Below, piece after piece: positions 7,716 through 19,389 of a DNA stretch of 64,000 nt. Origin of the DNA: Treponema sp. UBA4873 (GTDB taxonomy: Bacteria > Spirochaetota > Spirochaetia > Treponematales > Treponemataceae); contig DHDP01000018.1 of the NCBI GenBank assembly GCA_002399405.1, forward strand, positions 435,339 through 499,338. The letters are read 5' to 3'. Position numbers and translations under genes: made by a program. Below the pieces are notes generated by a model. The model ran no database searches, was not told the DNA's origin, and worked only from the letters and a program-made list of their open reading frames with translations. The first letter of the stretch is position 1. Each line of letters begins with the position of its first letter.

Positions 7716-9041
7716 ATGATAGTGATGAAATTCGGCGGTTCGTCGGTTGCGGACGCAGACCGTATCCGCCATGTGGCTGCAATTATCAAGGCATATCAGA
7801 ATCAGCGTCCCGTCGTCGTACTCTCCGCCATGGGAGATACCACCGACCATCTGCTTGAAGCGTCGGACGAGGCGGTAAAGGGAAAAGTCAACATCGAACG
7901 GGTCGCGGAACTTCACCGTGAGACGGCCCGGGAGCTCGGCGTTGACGCATCAGCCGTCGAGGAGCTGCTCGAAGAGCTCATGCGGCTGCTCACCGGAATT
8001 GCAATGATAAAAGAACTGACGAAACGCACGCGCGACTATCTTGTTTCGTTCGGCGAACGCATGTCAGTCCGCATGATGGCTTCGTACCTCCGGAAGGAAC
8101 AGATTTCCGCCCAGTATTACGACGCGTGGGATATAGGCATCGTAAGCGACAGCAATTTCATGTCTGCGGAACTGCTCGACGAAGTGTGGGACACGATACC
8201 CGCTCATCTGGGAGCGTACCGCGACGGCGTGAACAGCGCGATTCCTGTCGTGACCGGATTCATCGCGAAAGACAAAAACGGAAGCATTACGACGCTCGGA
8301 CGCGGCGGAAGCGACCTTACCGCAACTATTATTGGAGCAGCTATGAAGGCAGATGAAATTCAGACATGGAAAGACGTGGACGGTATTATGACGACCGATC
8401 CGCGCATATGCAAAGACGCGCGGCTTGTACCTGAAGTAACGTACGAGGAAGCGCAGGAACTTGCCATGTTCGGCGCTCAGGTGCTTCATCCGCGTTCGAT
8501 GCTCCCGTGCAGACGTACGGGAACGCCCGTGCGCGTGAAGAATTCGTACAATATTCAAAGTCCCGGCTCGATCATCGTCGAAAAGCATGCGGGCAAAGTG
8601 CCGCCCGTCTGCGCGATCACCGACGTAAAGCACGTGACGCTCATCGACATAGTTTCGACCCGTATGCTGGGCGCGGCCGGATTTCTTGCCCACATTTTCA
8701 ACCAGTTCCTCAAGTGGAACATCAGCATAGACGTGATTGCGACGAGCGAAGTGTCTGTGTCGCTCACGGTGAACTGTAAGACTGATCTTACGGGGCTCGT
8801 CGAGGATCTCGGCAGGGTGGCGGAAGTGCACACGCGTTCGGGAAAGGCGATCGTGACGATTATCTGCGACGCGTCCCACTCCTCGGCGATTCTTTCCACC
8901 GGTTTCGACGCGCTTGCCGACGAGGGAATCAACGTGCAGATGATAAGCCAGGGAGCGAGCAAAGTGAATATCAGCATGATTGTGGACGACGACGAAGCCG
9001 ACCGCACCGTGCAGATTCTTCACCGCGCGTATTTCGGATAA
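7716..9041 (+). CDS. lysC: Aspartate kinase
   Basis: A 441-residue monofunctional aspartokinase, the first step from aspartate to lysine, threonine, methionine and diaminopimelate. It begins with the kinase signature VMKFGGSSVAD and contains SFGERMSVRMMASYL, TTLGRGGSDLTA and ELAMFGAQVLHPRSM. Two ACT domains fill the last ~150 residues (ending near INVQMISQGASKVNISMIV), so allosteric feedback by an amino acid is likely. No other lysine or threonine genes lie nearby. Confidence 0.95.
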   Translation: MIVMKFGGSSVADADRIRHVAAIIKAYQNQRPVVVLSAMGDTTDHLLEASDEAVKGKVNIERVAELHRETARELGVDASAVEELLEELMRLLTGIAMIKELTKRTRDYLVSFGERMSVRMMASYLRKEQISAQYYDAWDIGIVSDSNFMSAELLDEVWDTIPAHLGAYRDGVNSAIPVVTGFIAKDKNGSITTLGRGGSDLTATIIGAAMKADEIQTWKDVDGIMTTDPRICKDARLVPEVTYEEAQELAMFGAQVLHPRSMLPCRRTGTPVRVKNSYNIQSPGSIIVEKHAGKVPPVCAITDVKHVTLIDIVSTRMLGAAGFLAHIFNQFLKWNISIDVIATSEVSVSLTVNCKTDLTGLVEDLGRVAEVHTRSGKAIVTIICDASHSSAILSTGFDALADEGINVQMISQGASKVNISMIVDDDEADRTVQILHRAYFG

Positions 9042-9056
9042 GCGCACATCTGTAGA

Positions 9057-9085
9057 TTGAAACTGCGCCGGTTTCATTATATTAT
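9057..9085 (+). promoter_or_regulatory. Leaderless-type promoter of the fliG-like gene
   Basis: TTGAAA (9057-9062), 17 bp, TATTAT (9080-9085), 6 nt, ATG 9092. Confidence 0.6.
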
Positions 9086-9091
9086 AGTCGC

Positions 9092-10402
9092 ATGAATCTT
9101 AACGATATCCGCGCGAATGCATATAAAAACGGCGCCCTGCCGGGAAAAACAGAGGCCGACAAATCCGAAGCACAGCCGTTTGTTCCTTCCCGCAGTGAAC
9201 GCGGAAACGACAGGCAGGCTGCCGCGGGAAACGGGCAGAAGCCGTTTGCCGGCGTGAACCGGGAAGTCGGCGATATTTTCAGGACAAGCAAAAGACTCTC
9301 GAATCAGTTCAATACGCAGGGCGGAGCGGACGACGAATTAACAAAAAGAACGGACGTGCTCAAAGAGGGCGGTCTGCTGAAAGTTCCCGTCGAAGATGAT
9401 GAAAACGGCGGCAGGGACAGTGTGTACCGGCGTGTCGCAAAATTTCTCCTTATCATCGGCGTGGACGAAGCTGCGAAAGTCATGCAGCATCTCACCGAAG
9501 AGCAGACGGAAAAAATCATTCCCGAAATCGCATCTATCAGAAGCGTGAGTTCCGATGAAGCGTCGGCGATACTGACGGAATTTCAGGGACTTATGGAGAA
9601 GGCGCGCGACAGCGGCGGCGTCGACACTGCCCGTGAAATGCTTGAGAAAGCGTACGGCAGTAAAAAAGCGGAACAGCTTCTTACCAATGCGGTGCAGTTT
9701 CCTGAGGGAAAACCGTTCGAGTATCTGAACGACGCCGACAGCGAACGCGTCTATCTGCTGCTGAAGGACGAATCGGCCGCGGTGCAGGCGCTCGTTCTTT
9801 CCCGCATCGCGCCGAAGAAGGCCGCCGCCGTCATCGACCGGATGGACACCGATGCGAAGCGCACGGTAATACAGCGGCTTGCCAAAATGCAGCCTGTTTC
9901 TCCCGAGGTGCTGCGTCGCGTCGATCAGGCAATGCACGAGAAATCTCTTTCGATGACGACGGAAAAAGCCGAGGCAATAGACGGACGCAGCGCACTTGCG
10001 GAAATTCTCAAGCGCATGTCTCCGGCATCCGGGGATGAAATACTTGAATCTCTGTCGGACGACGATCCCGACCTCGGACAGGATTTGCGCGGCCGTCTGT
10101 TCACGATAGAAGACGTCGAGAAATCCGACGACAGATATCTGCAGGAATTGCTGCGCACGATGAGCGAAAAGGACGTTGCGTATCTTATCGCCGGAAAAAC
10201 TGATTCGTTCCGCTCGAAGATTCTTCACAACGTTTCGACGGCCCGCGGCGACACGATTCTCGAAGAGGAACAGCTCCGTAAGCCGATGCTCCGCCGCGAC
10301 TGCGACGACGTGACGGCTAAATTCCTCGGAGCGATGCGCTCGGCGTACGAACAGGGAAAGTTCAGAATCACCGGACGCGACGAAGACGAATATGTTAAAT
10401 AA
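9092..10402 (+). CDS. fliG: FliG-like flagellar motor switch paralogue (FliG1-type)
   Basis: A 436-residue protein with the FliG domain order. After a long, charged, low-complexity N-terminus (1-100) come FliG-N (AAKVMQHLTEEQTEKIIPEI, near 130), an armadillo-like middle part, and a C-terminal domain with IEDVEKSDDRYLQELLRTM, equivalent to the torque-generating helix region (FEDIxxLDDRxIQxLLR). The EHPQ motif normally binding FliM is replaced by DESAAVQALVLSRI. Spirochaetes carry two FliG proteins; the N-terminal extension and divergence fit the non-canonical FliG1, which in Borrelia affects assembly of one polar motor. No other flagellar genes are nearby. Confidence 0.8.
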   Translation: MNLNDIRANAYKNGALPGKTEADKSEAQPFVPSRSERGNDRQAAAGNGQKPFAGVNREVGDIFRTSKRLSNQFNTQGGADDELTKRTDVLKEGGLLKVPVEDDENGGRDSVYRRVAKFLLIIGVDEAAKVMQHLTEEQTEKIIPEIASIRSVSSDEASAILTEFQGLMEKARDSGGVDTAREMLEKAYGSKKAEQLLTNAVQFPEGKPFEYLNDADSERVYLLLKDESAAVQALVLSRIAPKKAAAVIDRMDTDAKRTVIQRLAKMQPVSPEVLRRVDQAMHEKSLSMTTEKAEAIDGRSALAEILKRMSPASGDEILESLSDDDPDLGQDLRGRLFTIEDVEKSDDRYLQELLRTMSEKDVAYLIAGKTDSFRSKILHNVSTARGDTILEEEQLRKPMLRRDCDDVTAKFLGAMRSAYEQGKFRITGRDEDEYVK

Positions 10403-10433
10403 AAAAGCAGCCTGATTTTATAGGAGATATTAA

Positions 10434-13400
10434 TTGCAGCAGTTCTACAAAGGTTTTGATCTGATTTCCGTTACCGACGTGCCCGATTGCGAATCGAAGG
10501 GGATATATCTGCGCCATCAGAAGACGGGACTTGAGGTGTTCCATCTGCTTAACAAAGACGAGGAAAATCTGTTTTCGTTTACGTTCCGTACTCCCGTCGC
10601 CGATTCGACTGGTGCGCCGCATATACTCGAGCATTCGGTGCTCTGCGGTTCGGAAAAATTTCCGCTCAAGGAACCGTTCGTCAATCTCATGAATCAGAGC
10701 GTCTATACGTTCCTGAATGCGATTACCTATCCCGATAAAACTGTGTATCCTGCGAGTTCCATGAACAAAACTGATTATTTTCACCTTATGGATGTGTACG
10801 GAGACGCCGTTTTTTTCCCGCTCCTTAAGGAAGAAACGTTCCATCAGGAAGGGCACCGGCTCGAGATAGACGACAAAGGAAAATATACCATTCAGGGCGT
10901 TGTATACAACGAAATGAAAGGAAACTTTTCGTCGTTCAACAGCGTCGCCTTCGACGAGCAGTTCCGGAGTCTGCAGCACGGAACGTGTTACGTTCACGAT
11001 TCCGGCGGAGACCCGCTCGTAATACCTTCCTTTACGTACGAACAGTTCAGGGAATTTCATCACACGTATTACAGTCCTGCGAATTGTCTGCTTTTTCTGT
11101 ACGGCAGTATTCCCACGGAAGAGCAGCTCGACTTTATTCAGCGGAGCGTACTCGACCGTCTCGAAAAAGTCTATCCGGTTCCCGCGGTACCGTCCCGGTT
11201 CCCTGCGGTAAACGAATCGTTTCTGAAGCTTGAAACGCCCGATCCCATGACTGAGCCGGTTACCGTAGAAGCTCCCGGGCCCGCATCCGGCGCAAAAAAA
11301 TCAAGCGTAACGCTCAACTGGCGCTACGGACGTTCGTCGAATATCGACGACACGATGGAAATCATTTTCCTCATGCAGATTCTGGCGGGAAACGACAGTT
11401 CTCCCGTTTCAAAAGCGCTCACTGATTCGCATCTTGGCGACAGGCTGCTCGCGGGCGGCGGTGCGGAAGCCGCGACCGAAATGATGTACTTCGGTTTGAG
11501 CGGGGTGAATAAGGCTGACGCGGAAAAAGTTAAAACGCTCATAACCGCTGTACTCACCGGTTTGTACGAGAACGGTATTTCGCAGAACGATATAGACGCC
11601 GCCGTGCTCTCCGTCGACTTTGCAAACCGCGAAGTCATCCGCGTTCAGGGAGAACCTTTTTCTATCGTACTTATGGACAGGGCTTTGAACGGATGGAATT
11701 ACGGAGAGGAACCTGCGTCGACGCTTTCGTACCGTACGGCGTTTGAAAAAATCAAAAGGCAGCTCTCCTCCGATTCCCGGTATGCGGAAAAACTCATTCA
11801 GCGTATACTGCTCGCCAACACCGCACGCTCGTTCGTTGTTGTGTCTCCCGAAAAATCGTATTTGAAAAAACGCGATGCGCGGGAGGCGGAAATTGTTAAA
11901 GAAATTTCTGAGCGGACTGATCCGGCGGAAATAAAGCGGAGCACGGAGGCGCTTCATTCGTATCAGCAGCACAAGGAAACGGAAGAGGAGACTGCGTGCA
12001 TTCCCCACATAAATCCGTCCGACCTTGACAATCACATAGAACCGATTGGCACTGAAGTAACGTCGTGCAAAGGTGCCGACGGCAGCGACGTTCCGCTGTT
12101 CATCAACAGGGAACCGACCGACGGTATAGTTTACCTTGACGTCTGTTTTCCGGCCGACGTGCTGCCGGCTGCCGATTATCCGTACCTTACGTCGTTCACC
12201 TCGTGCGCGCTCAACACAGGCTGGGGCGGAAAGAACTGGGCCGACTGTGCCGCCGAAGCCGCGCTGTGCTGCGGTGATATGGCCGCGCGCGCCGTTGCCG
12301 CGAGACTGAGCCTGAGCGAAAACGGAAAGAGGGCCGCCGAAAAGGTAAAGAGCGGCAATTATGTCGGACGCGACATGGTTGCGTTCGGCATGAAACTGCC
12401 CGTCGAAAAAACCGCCGCCGCTCTTGAACTTTTCAAAAATGCGGTCACCGGCATGGATTTTTCCGACGCGGAACGGATAAAGACGCTCGTGGGTGAAACG
12501 CTTGACGGCATGCGGTCCTCCGTTCTTCCTGCTGGTTCCCGGTATGCGTCAAGCCGTACGGCAAGCCGCATAAACCGCACAAAAGCCGTCGAAGAAATCT
12601 GGATGGGACTAAGCCAGCTGTTCACGCTTGAGAGAATCAGCAGGGAAGAGCCGGCGGAGCTCGGGAAACTGTTTTCGCGCATCCTTTCAGACATACGTTC
12701 CGCCGGCGCCGTCGTTCATATTACCGCCGACAGCAATTCTATGGATGAGGTTCTTCCGCTCATTCCCGATTTTGCAGCGAAGACCGGGCTGCACAGCCTT
12801 GTTCCCCCGCCGGAAAGAAAAGACGCGGAATTTTACGCACTGACGGAGCTGCCCGGAGAAAACGGGCTGCCGAAAGAGGAAGCATGCGTGCTTTCTGCGC
12901 AGGTGGGATTTGCGTCGGAAGCATCTCCCTGCGGCCGTCTTGATTTTGCGGAGTATGCATCGATGAACGTTTTGTGCCACTGGATGCGCACGGGCGTTCT
13001 CTGGGAAAAACTGCGCATGACGGGAGGAGCGTACGGCGCCGATGCGGGCATAGATATGAGGACCGGAATTTTTTCGCTTGCAACGTACCGCGATCCCGCG
13101 CCTGTTAAATCGCTTGCCGTATTCGATGACTGCATTGAGGCCGCCTGCAGGGCCCGCTTGAGCGGAAGTGATGTGGCTCGTGCCGTCACGGGATGCTACG
13201 GCGCGGAAATGCAGCCTATGTCGCCTTCAGCCCGCGGATATCTGGGATTCAGACACAAGCTGAATGCGGTGACGGAGGAAGACAGGAATCTTGAAATACA
13301 AGCGGTCCTTTCCGTGAACGAGGATGCGATACATGCGTCGGCGGAAAAACTGAGGAAACTGCGGGAAAACCGATATACATCCGTAATCTGCGATAAATCA

Positions 13401-13439
13401 CAAAAAAACACTGGTGTTATTGTCGATTTGCCATTATAA
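10434..13439 (+). CDS. M16C-family zinc metalloprotease (PreP/Cym1-like)
   Basis: A 1001-residue pitrilysin-type peptidase. The inverted zinc motif HILEH is at residues 63-67, followed by the distal glutamate region GVVYNEMKG near 160. The four-domain length is that of presequence protease, which degrades short unfolded peptides inside a closed chamber. No signal peptide, so it probably acts in the cytoplasm. The start is TTG (10434), supported by TAGGAGAT 6 nt upstream. It sits 31 bp after fliG and may be read from the same promoter. Confidence 0.9.
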   Translation: MQQFYKGFDLISVTDVPDCESKGIYLRHQKTGLEVFHLLNKDEENLFSFTFRTPVADSTGAPHILEHSVLCGSEKFPLKEPFVNLMNQSVYTFLNAITYPDKTVYPASSMNKTDYFHLMDVYGDAVFFPLLKEETFHQEGHRLEIDDKGKYTIQGVVYNEMKGNFSSFNSVAFDEQFRSLQHGTCYVHDSGGDPLVIPSFTYEQFREFHHTYYSPANCLLFLYGSIPTEEQLDFIQRSVLDRLEKVYPVPAVPSRFPAVNESFLKLETPDPMTEPVTVEAPGPASGAKKSSVTLNWRYGRSSNIDDTMEIIFLMQILAGNDSSPVSKALTDSHLGDRLLAGGGAEAATEMMYFGLSGVNKADAEKVKTLITAVLTGLYENGISQNDIDAAVLSVDFANREVIRVQGEPFSIVLMDRALNGWNYGEEPASTLSYRTAFEKIKRQLSSDSRYAEKLIQRILLANTARSFVVVSPEKSYLKKRDAREAEIVKEISERTDPAEIKRSTEALHSYQQHKETEEETACIPHINPSDLDNHIEPIGTEVTSCKGADGSDVPLFINREPTDGIVYLDVCFPADVLPAADYPYLTSFTSCALNTGWGGKNWADCAAEAALCCGDMAARAVAARLSLSENGKRAAEKVKSGNYVGRDMVAFGMKLPVEKTAAALELFKNAVTGMDFSDAERIKTLVGETLDGMRSSVLPAGSRYASSRTASRINRTKAVEEIWMGLSQLFTLERISREEPAELGKLFSRILSDIRSAGAVVHITADSNSMDEVLPLIPDFAAKTGLHSLVPPPERKDAEFYALTELPGENGLPKEEACVLSAQVGFASEASPCGRLDFAEYASMNVLCHWMRTGVLWEKLRMTGGAYGADAGIDMRTGIFSLATYRDPAPVKSLAVFDDCIEAACRARLSGSDVARAVTGCYGAEMQPMSPSARGYLGFRHKLNAVTEEDRNLEIQAVLSVNEDAIHASAEKLRKLRENRYTSVICDKSQKNTGVIVDLPL

Positions 13440-13463
13440 TATAGTGCGAAGAGGTATCCATTT

Positions 13464-13685
13464 ATGCTAGATAAAAAATTGCGGGAATGCATTAAAATAA
13501 TGAGAGATCTTATTTCTGATGTTCAGGGAGCCCCGTATCCGGGAGATGATATAAAATCAGAGCTGTATTCTATCTGGTATGAGCATGCACAGCGGGCCGC
13601 CGTTGAATGTTTCGAATACCTGGACGCAAATTTTCCGACAGAGCAGAAAGAACTCGACGACAGTATAAATAAAATTCTTAAATAG
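13464..13685 (+). CDS. Small hypothetical protein, 73 aa
   Basis: An acidic, helix-rich 73-residue protein with no recognised family. AGAGG lies 8 nt before ATG 13464, and the gene is 24 bp from the upstream protease, in the same direction. Composition (many Asp/Glu/Lys, balanced hydrophobics) is protein-like and it has no membrane segment. Function unknown. Confidence 0.6.
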   Translation: MLDKKLRECIKIMRDLISDVQGAPYPGDDIKSELYSIWYEHAQRAAVECFEYLDANFPTEQKELDDSINKILK

Positions 13686-13755
13686 AAATTTTGCATTGAA
13701 GAATCCGATTTATATGCCGAAAATATAACTGGCATATACAGAGGGGATTTTTGTA

Positions 13756-14925
13756 ATGGTTGTTTCTAAAAAGAATGACAGCAGCAGAAAAATTCGGTTG
13801 AACAATGCATTGAAAAGAAACGGTGCTGTATGGCGCCGTTTTATATTCAACGGATTGGAGGCAGAGACAGGCAGAGAACGTATGTTCTTTGTTGAACTGG
13901 AACTGCTGAATCCGTTTTTATCACCCGACGAAGCCGTTCTGGGCTTTAAATCACGCACGAAAATATCCGAGGAAGACCTCCAGTATGCGCTTGCCGGCAC
14001 CAAGGCCGCCCACGACCTGGAGGCCGAATCATTTGTAAATCCTTCGTATGTCGCCGTGCGGGCCGGCGCTTTCGGAGAGCATGCGAGACAGTTATGCAGT
14101 TATTATCCGATAAAGCAGACGTCCGGCACGCTGCATTCCGGCAGAATTGAAGCGGGGAAATGCGTTTTTTCAAATGAACGCATCAGCGGAGTAATTTCAT
14201 GTACCGCGGAAGAGCTCCACGAGCATCCCGAATATCTCTGCGACGATGGAATAATCAGCTGGGATCTCAGTTACGAAATACAGTATTCCTTTCCCGCCGG
14301 ATACGCAAAAAAGACCGATATGTGGATTCCCGGCGGCGCCCGTACAATTTTTGCGGGAATGGTGACGCTTGACGGGCAGAAATTCCACGTCGTTCCCAAG
14401 ACGTCGCACGGGTATATCGAGCTGCATGCAGGTCATACGCTTCCTCTCCCGTGGGTTCACATGTCGTCTTCGTCTCTTACGAGTCTTATAAGCGGAAGGA
14501 CGCTGTTTAATTCGTGCTTTACCGTTCAGGGATTGTATGAGAGCCGTCTTGCGGTAGCCGTAACGCTGGAAGACAACAGCATTATGATAAAAGCGGGAGG
14601 CGGCAGGCATACGGTTAATCCCGTCTGGGAATGCACTGAAATGCCGCCCGATGAGGAAGGCGGAAAACTTCACTGGTCGGTGAGCGCCGACACAAAGAAA
14701 TGGGTCATCGACATAGACATCATGTGCCTGATAAAAGAGCTGTTCGTACGGAACATAGAGCTGCCGGAGGGCGGCAGGAAGGTTATGAAACAGCTTGTCG
14801 GCGGAACGGGTACCGGAGAAATCAGGCTGTATCACCATGTCGGAAAGAATCTTGAGCTTATAGAGGATGCCCACATAGCGGACGCACTCTGCGAATTCGG
14901 ACAGCTGGAAGTGCCCGAGAAATAA
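13756..14925 (+). CDS. Tocopherol-cyclase-like / lipocalin-fold hypothetical protein
   Basis: A 389-residue soluble protein without signal peptide. Several blocks resemble the tocopherol cyclase family proteins found in clostridia: FNGLEAETGRERMFFVELEL, SYVAVRAGAFGEHARQL, HPEYLCDDGIISWDL, WVHMSSSSLTSLISG and GGTGTGEIRLYHHVGK. Plant members cyclise a quinol to form a chromanol; bacterial members have unknown activity, so no substrate is claimed. GAGGGG before ATG 13756 supports the start. Assignment rests on remembered family patterns and needs a profile search. Confidence 0.55.
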   Translation: MVVSKKNDSSRKIRLNNALKRNGAVWRRFIFNGLEAETGRERMFFVELELLNPFLSPDEAVLGFKSRTKISEEDLQYALAGTKAAHDLEAESFVNPSYVAVRAGAFGEHARQLCSYYPIKQTSGTLHSGRIEAGKCVFSNERISGVISCTAEELHEHPEYLCDDGIISWDLSYEIQYSFPAGYAKKTDMWIPGGARTIFAGMVTLDGQKFHVVPKTSHGYIELHAGHTLPLPWVHMSSSSLTSLISGRTLFNSCFTVQGLYESRLAVAVTLEDNSIMIKAGGGRHTVNPVWECTEMPPDEEGGKLHWSVSADTKKWVIDIDIMCLIKELFVRNIELPEGGRKVMKQLVGGTGTGEIRLYHHVGKNLELIEDAHIADALCEFGQLEVPEK

Positions 14926-14938
14926 GTATTCAAAAAAA

Positions 14939-14967
14939 TTGATTTATTCGTAATTCCTTCGTAATTT
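14939..14967 (+). promoter_or_regulatory. Leaderless-type promoter of clpB
   Basis: TTGATT (14939-14944), 17 bp, TAATTT (14962-14967), 6 nt, ATG 14974. No CIRCE-like inverted repeat was seen, so heat-shock control is not evident. Confidence 0.55.
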
Positions 14968-14973
14968 AAAAGT

Positions 14974-17571
<2,598 letters not shown>

Positions 17572-17592
17572 TATCCTCAGAAATATCCGATA

Positions 17593-17621
17593 TGGACATT
17601 CGGCGGATTAGGATGTACTAT
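17593..17621 (+). promoter_or_regulatory. Promoter of the outer-membrane barrel gene
   Basis: TGGACA (17593-17598), 17 bp, TACTAT (17616-17621). Leader of about 39 nt with TAGGAG before the ATG. Confidence 0.5.
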
Positions 17622-17666
17622 TCTTGGAGATTCACCGCTAACGCGGAGTTTTAATAGGAGAATATT

Positions 17667-18233
17667 ATGAAAAAAAGAATAGCAGCGCTTGCTGCGGCAG
17701 TTGTTATTTCCGCATCGGCAGGTATATTTGCAACGGGACTTGGTCCGCAGACTAATCTTGAACCGTCCTTTACGCCGGGCTACGCATCAAATTCGGGAAC
17801 ATGGGGCATGTCGCTTTCCGCGAAATTCGACTCGCTGCCCATTTACTGGGCATTGTCAACTGACGGCGGATATTATACCTACAACGATTCAGACAATGAT
17901 TCCGTAGGCACGACTTTGCTCAGCACGACGCTTACCGGCGATTACTGGGTGATGAATCCGACAATCAAAGGTATATGGAAATGGTACTGGGGATTCGGCG
18001 GAGCCGTAAGCACGGGCGTAAGCACGAACGGAAAGAATTTTTACCTGAAGGCCGGTCCCCGCGCAGTTATCGGTATGAACTGGCATTTCTGCGACGGATT
18101 CCTTGAACTGTACACGCAGGGGGCAATTCAGCCGGAAATTGAATTTGCTTTCGGCGAAGACGGTACGGAAAACGGCGTAGTCCGCGTCCCGTTCTATTTC
18201 CCGTTCAACACCGGTCTCCGTTTCTGGTTCTGA
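17667..18233 (+). CDS. Small outer-membrane beta-barrel protein (DUF3996-like)
   Basis: A 188-residue protein with a signal peptide (MKKRIAALAAAVVISASAG, cleavage near IFATG). The mature part alternates polar and aromatic residues in short strands (e.g. WVMNPTIKGIWKWYWGFGG) and ends RFWF. That terminal Phe is typical of barrel proteins recognised by BamA. The size fits an eight-stranded barrel like the small surface proteins of Borrelia and Treponema. AATAGGAGAATATT precedes the ATG. Function beyond a surface structural or porin role is unknown. Confidence 0.7.
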   Translation: MKKRIAALAAAVVISASAGIFATGLGPQTNLEPSFTPGYASNSGTWGMSLSAKFDSLPIYWALSTDGGYYTYNDSDNDSVGTTLLSTTLTGDYWVMNPTIKGIWKWYWGFGGAVSTGVSTNGKNFYLKAGPRAVIGMNWHFCDGFLELYTQGAIQPEIEFAFGEDGTENGVVRVPFYFPFNTGLRFWF

Positions 18234-18292
18234 GACCTTATCTTTTCGTTTTATAAACGCCGGTGAATATTTCAGACGCAGCAGTTTTTAGT

Positions 18293-18446
18293 AAGATTTG
18301 TTTACTTAGTGTGCAGAAAAACAGTCCGCGGAGCTGAAAATAATTCCGCGTACGACTCTCGCCTATTCTGGCGAGCCGGAGTACGCGGAATTATTTTCAG
18401 CGGGAGCAGATTGTTCTTCTGCATAAGGTAACTAAAAAAAATCTTT
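18293..18446. repeat. Long imperfect palindrome between convergent genes
   Basis: A perfect 20-bp inverted core (18334-18353 with 18381-18400) encloses a smaller hairpin (CTCGCC, 6 nt, GGCGAG). Outer arms continue imperfectly: GCAGAAAAACAGTC faces GCAGAAGAACAATC, and AAGATTT occurs at both ends. The whole is ~154 bp. It may act as a bidirectional terminator or be a small non-autonomous element; no transposase is present. Confidence 0.8.
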
Positions 18447-18485
18447 TCTGATAAACTTGGGTACTCTGGTATATTTACCGTATGG

Positions 18486-19388
18486 TTATACTGTTACCGA
18501 CCAGCTGCCGTGGTTGTCCGTTCCGAGCGTCTGCGCAAGGTACGGCAGCACGGCTTTGAGTTCTTCGTCGAGCTTCCACGGAAAATTAACAATCAGCATT
18601 CCGCTGCCGTAGAGGCGGGGAGCGCTGTCTTCCGCCGCGTCCGCAAGCGCCGTTTCCGTGTGCGAGTCTTCCGTATTAACAAGAAGCTGCGCGTCGAGAA
18701 TGCCGCACGGGACGGAGGAGCTTTTTACTGCGGCAGTTATTTTCTGCTTCATCGTGCCGCACTCGATTCTGCGGCGGGCGATCAGCGGATACCACAATGC
18801 AAGAACGGCCGCGGGCCATCGTTCGTGCACGGCCGCAAACGCCTCCGCAGTTTCATCATATTCCGCTGCGTCCTCGTAACTCGGATCGGTGAACACCATT
18901 CCGCGCTTTATCTGCGGCGGCGTGAGCGCGCGCAGTGCTTCGAATCCGTCCCGGTGATGAATCTGCGCTCTGCACGATGTACGTTCCGCGGCTGCCGGAA
19001 GATTCATGTTCTGCCTGAGCACGCCGATTTCGGTATTGTGCAGTTCGCACAATATGAGACAGTCGGACGCGCGCATGAGACTGCGCTCTATTTCGGGCGA
19101 ACCGGGATAGAAGCCCGCTGCGAGGCAGTTTCGCGCAAAATCAGTGTAATTTTTTATATTCTCCGGTTGATTATCCGCATCGAGCAGTTTTCTGATGCCG
19201 CTTCCTGCTTCATCCGTTTTCCGCGCGCGCTCGTCGCTCAGGTCGTAGCGGCCGGCTCCGGCGTGCGTGTCGATGAGTGTGTACGGTTTATCCTTTTTAT
19301 TAAAATGTCCGAGCAGCATGACGAGCGTACCGTGCTTGAGGACGTCAGCGTGGTTTCCCGCGTGAAATATGTGACGGTAGCTTAGCAT
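18486..19388 (-). CDS. rlmJ: 23S rRNA (adenine2030-N6)-methyltransferase RlmJ
   Basis: A 300-residue SAM-dependent methyltransferase that modifies A2030 of 23S rRNA. It starts with the family signature MLSYRHIFHAGNHADVLKH, followed by the SAM-binding loop LIDTHAGAGRYDL. The catalytic (D/N)PPY-type motif appears as TDPSYED, matching RlmJ/YhiR. Its ATG is 1 bp after the nadE stop, so the two are cotranscribed and probably coupled. It ends before the long palindrome at 18293-18446. Confidence 0.93.
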   Translation of the reverse strand: MLSYRHIFHAGNHADVLKHGTLVMLLGHFNKKDKPYTLIDTHAGAGRYDLSDERARKTDEAGSGIRKLLDADNQPENIKNYTDFARNCLAAGFYPGSPEIERSLMRASDCLILCELHNTEIGVLRQNMNLPAAAERTSCRAQIHHRDGFEALRALTPPQIKRGMVFTDPSYEDAAEYDETAEAFAAVHERWPAAVLALWYPLIARRRIECGTMKQKITAAVKSSSVPCGILDAQLLVNTEDSHTETALADAAEDSAPRLYGSGMLIVNFPWKLDEELKAVLPYLAQTLGTDNHGSWSVTV

Positions 19389-19389
19389 A

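Noticed and set aside
14900..14973. CIRCE/HrcA site before clpB
   Set aside because: No 9-bp inverted repeat of the CIRCE type is present; the region is the -35/-10 promoter only.
18510..19385. 291-codon open frame antisense to rlmJ
   Set aside because: Shadow of a clear RlmJ gene; Arg-rich with no recognisable domains.
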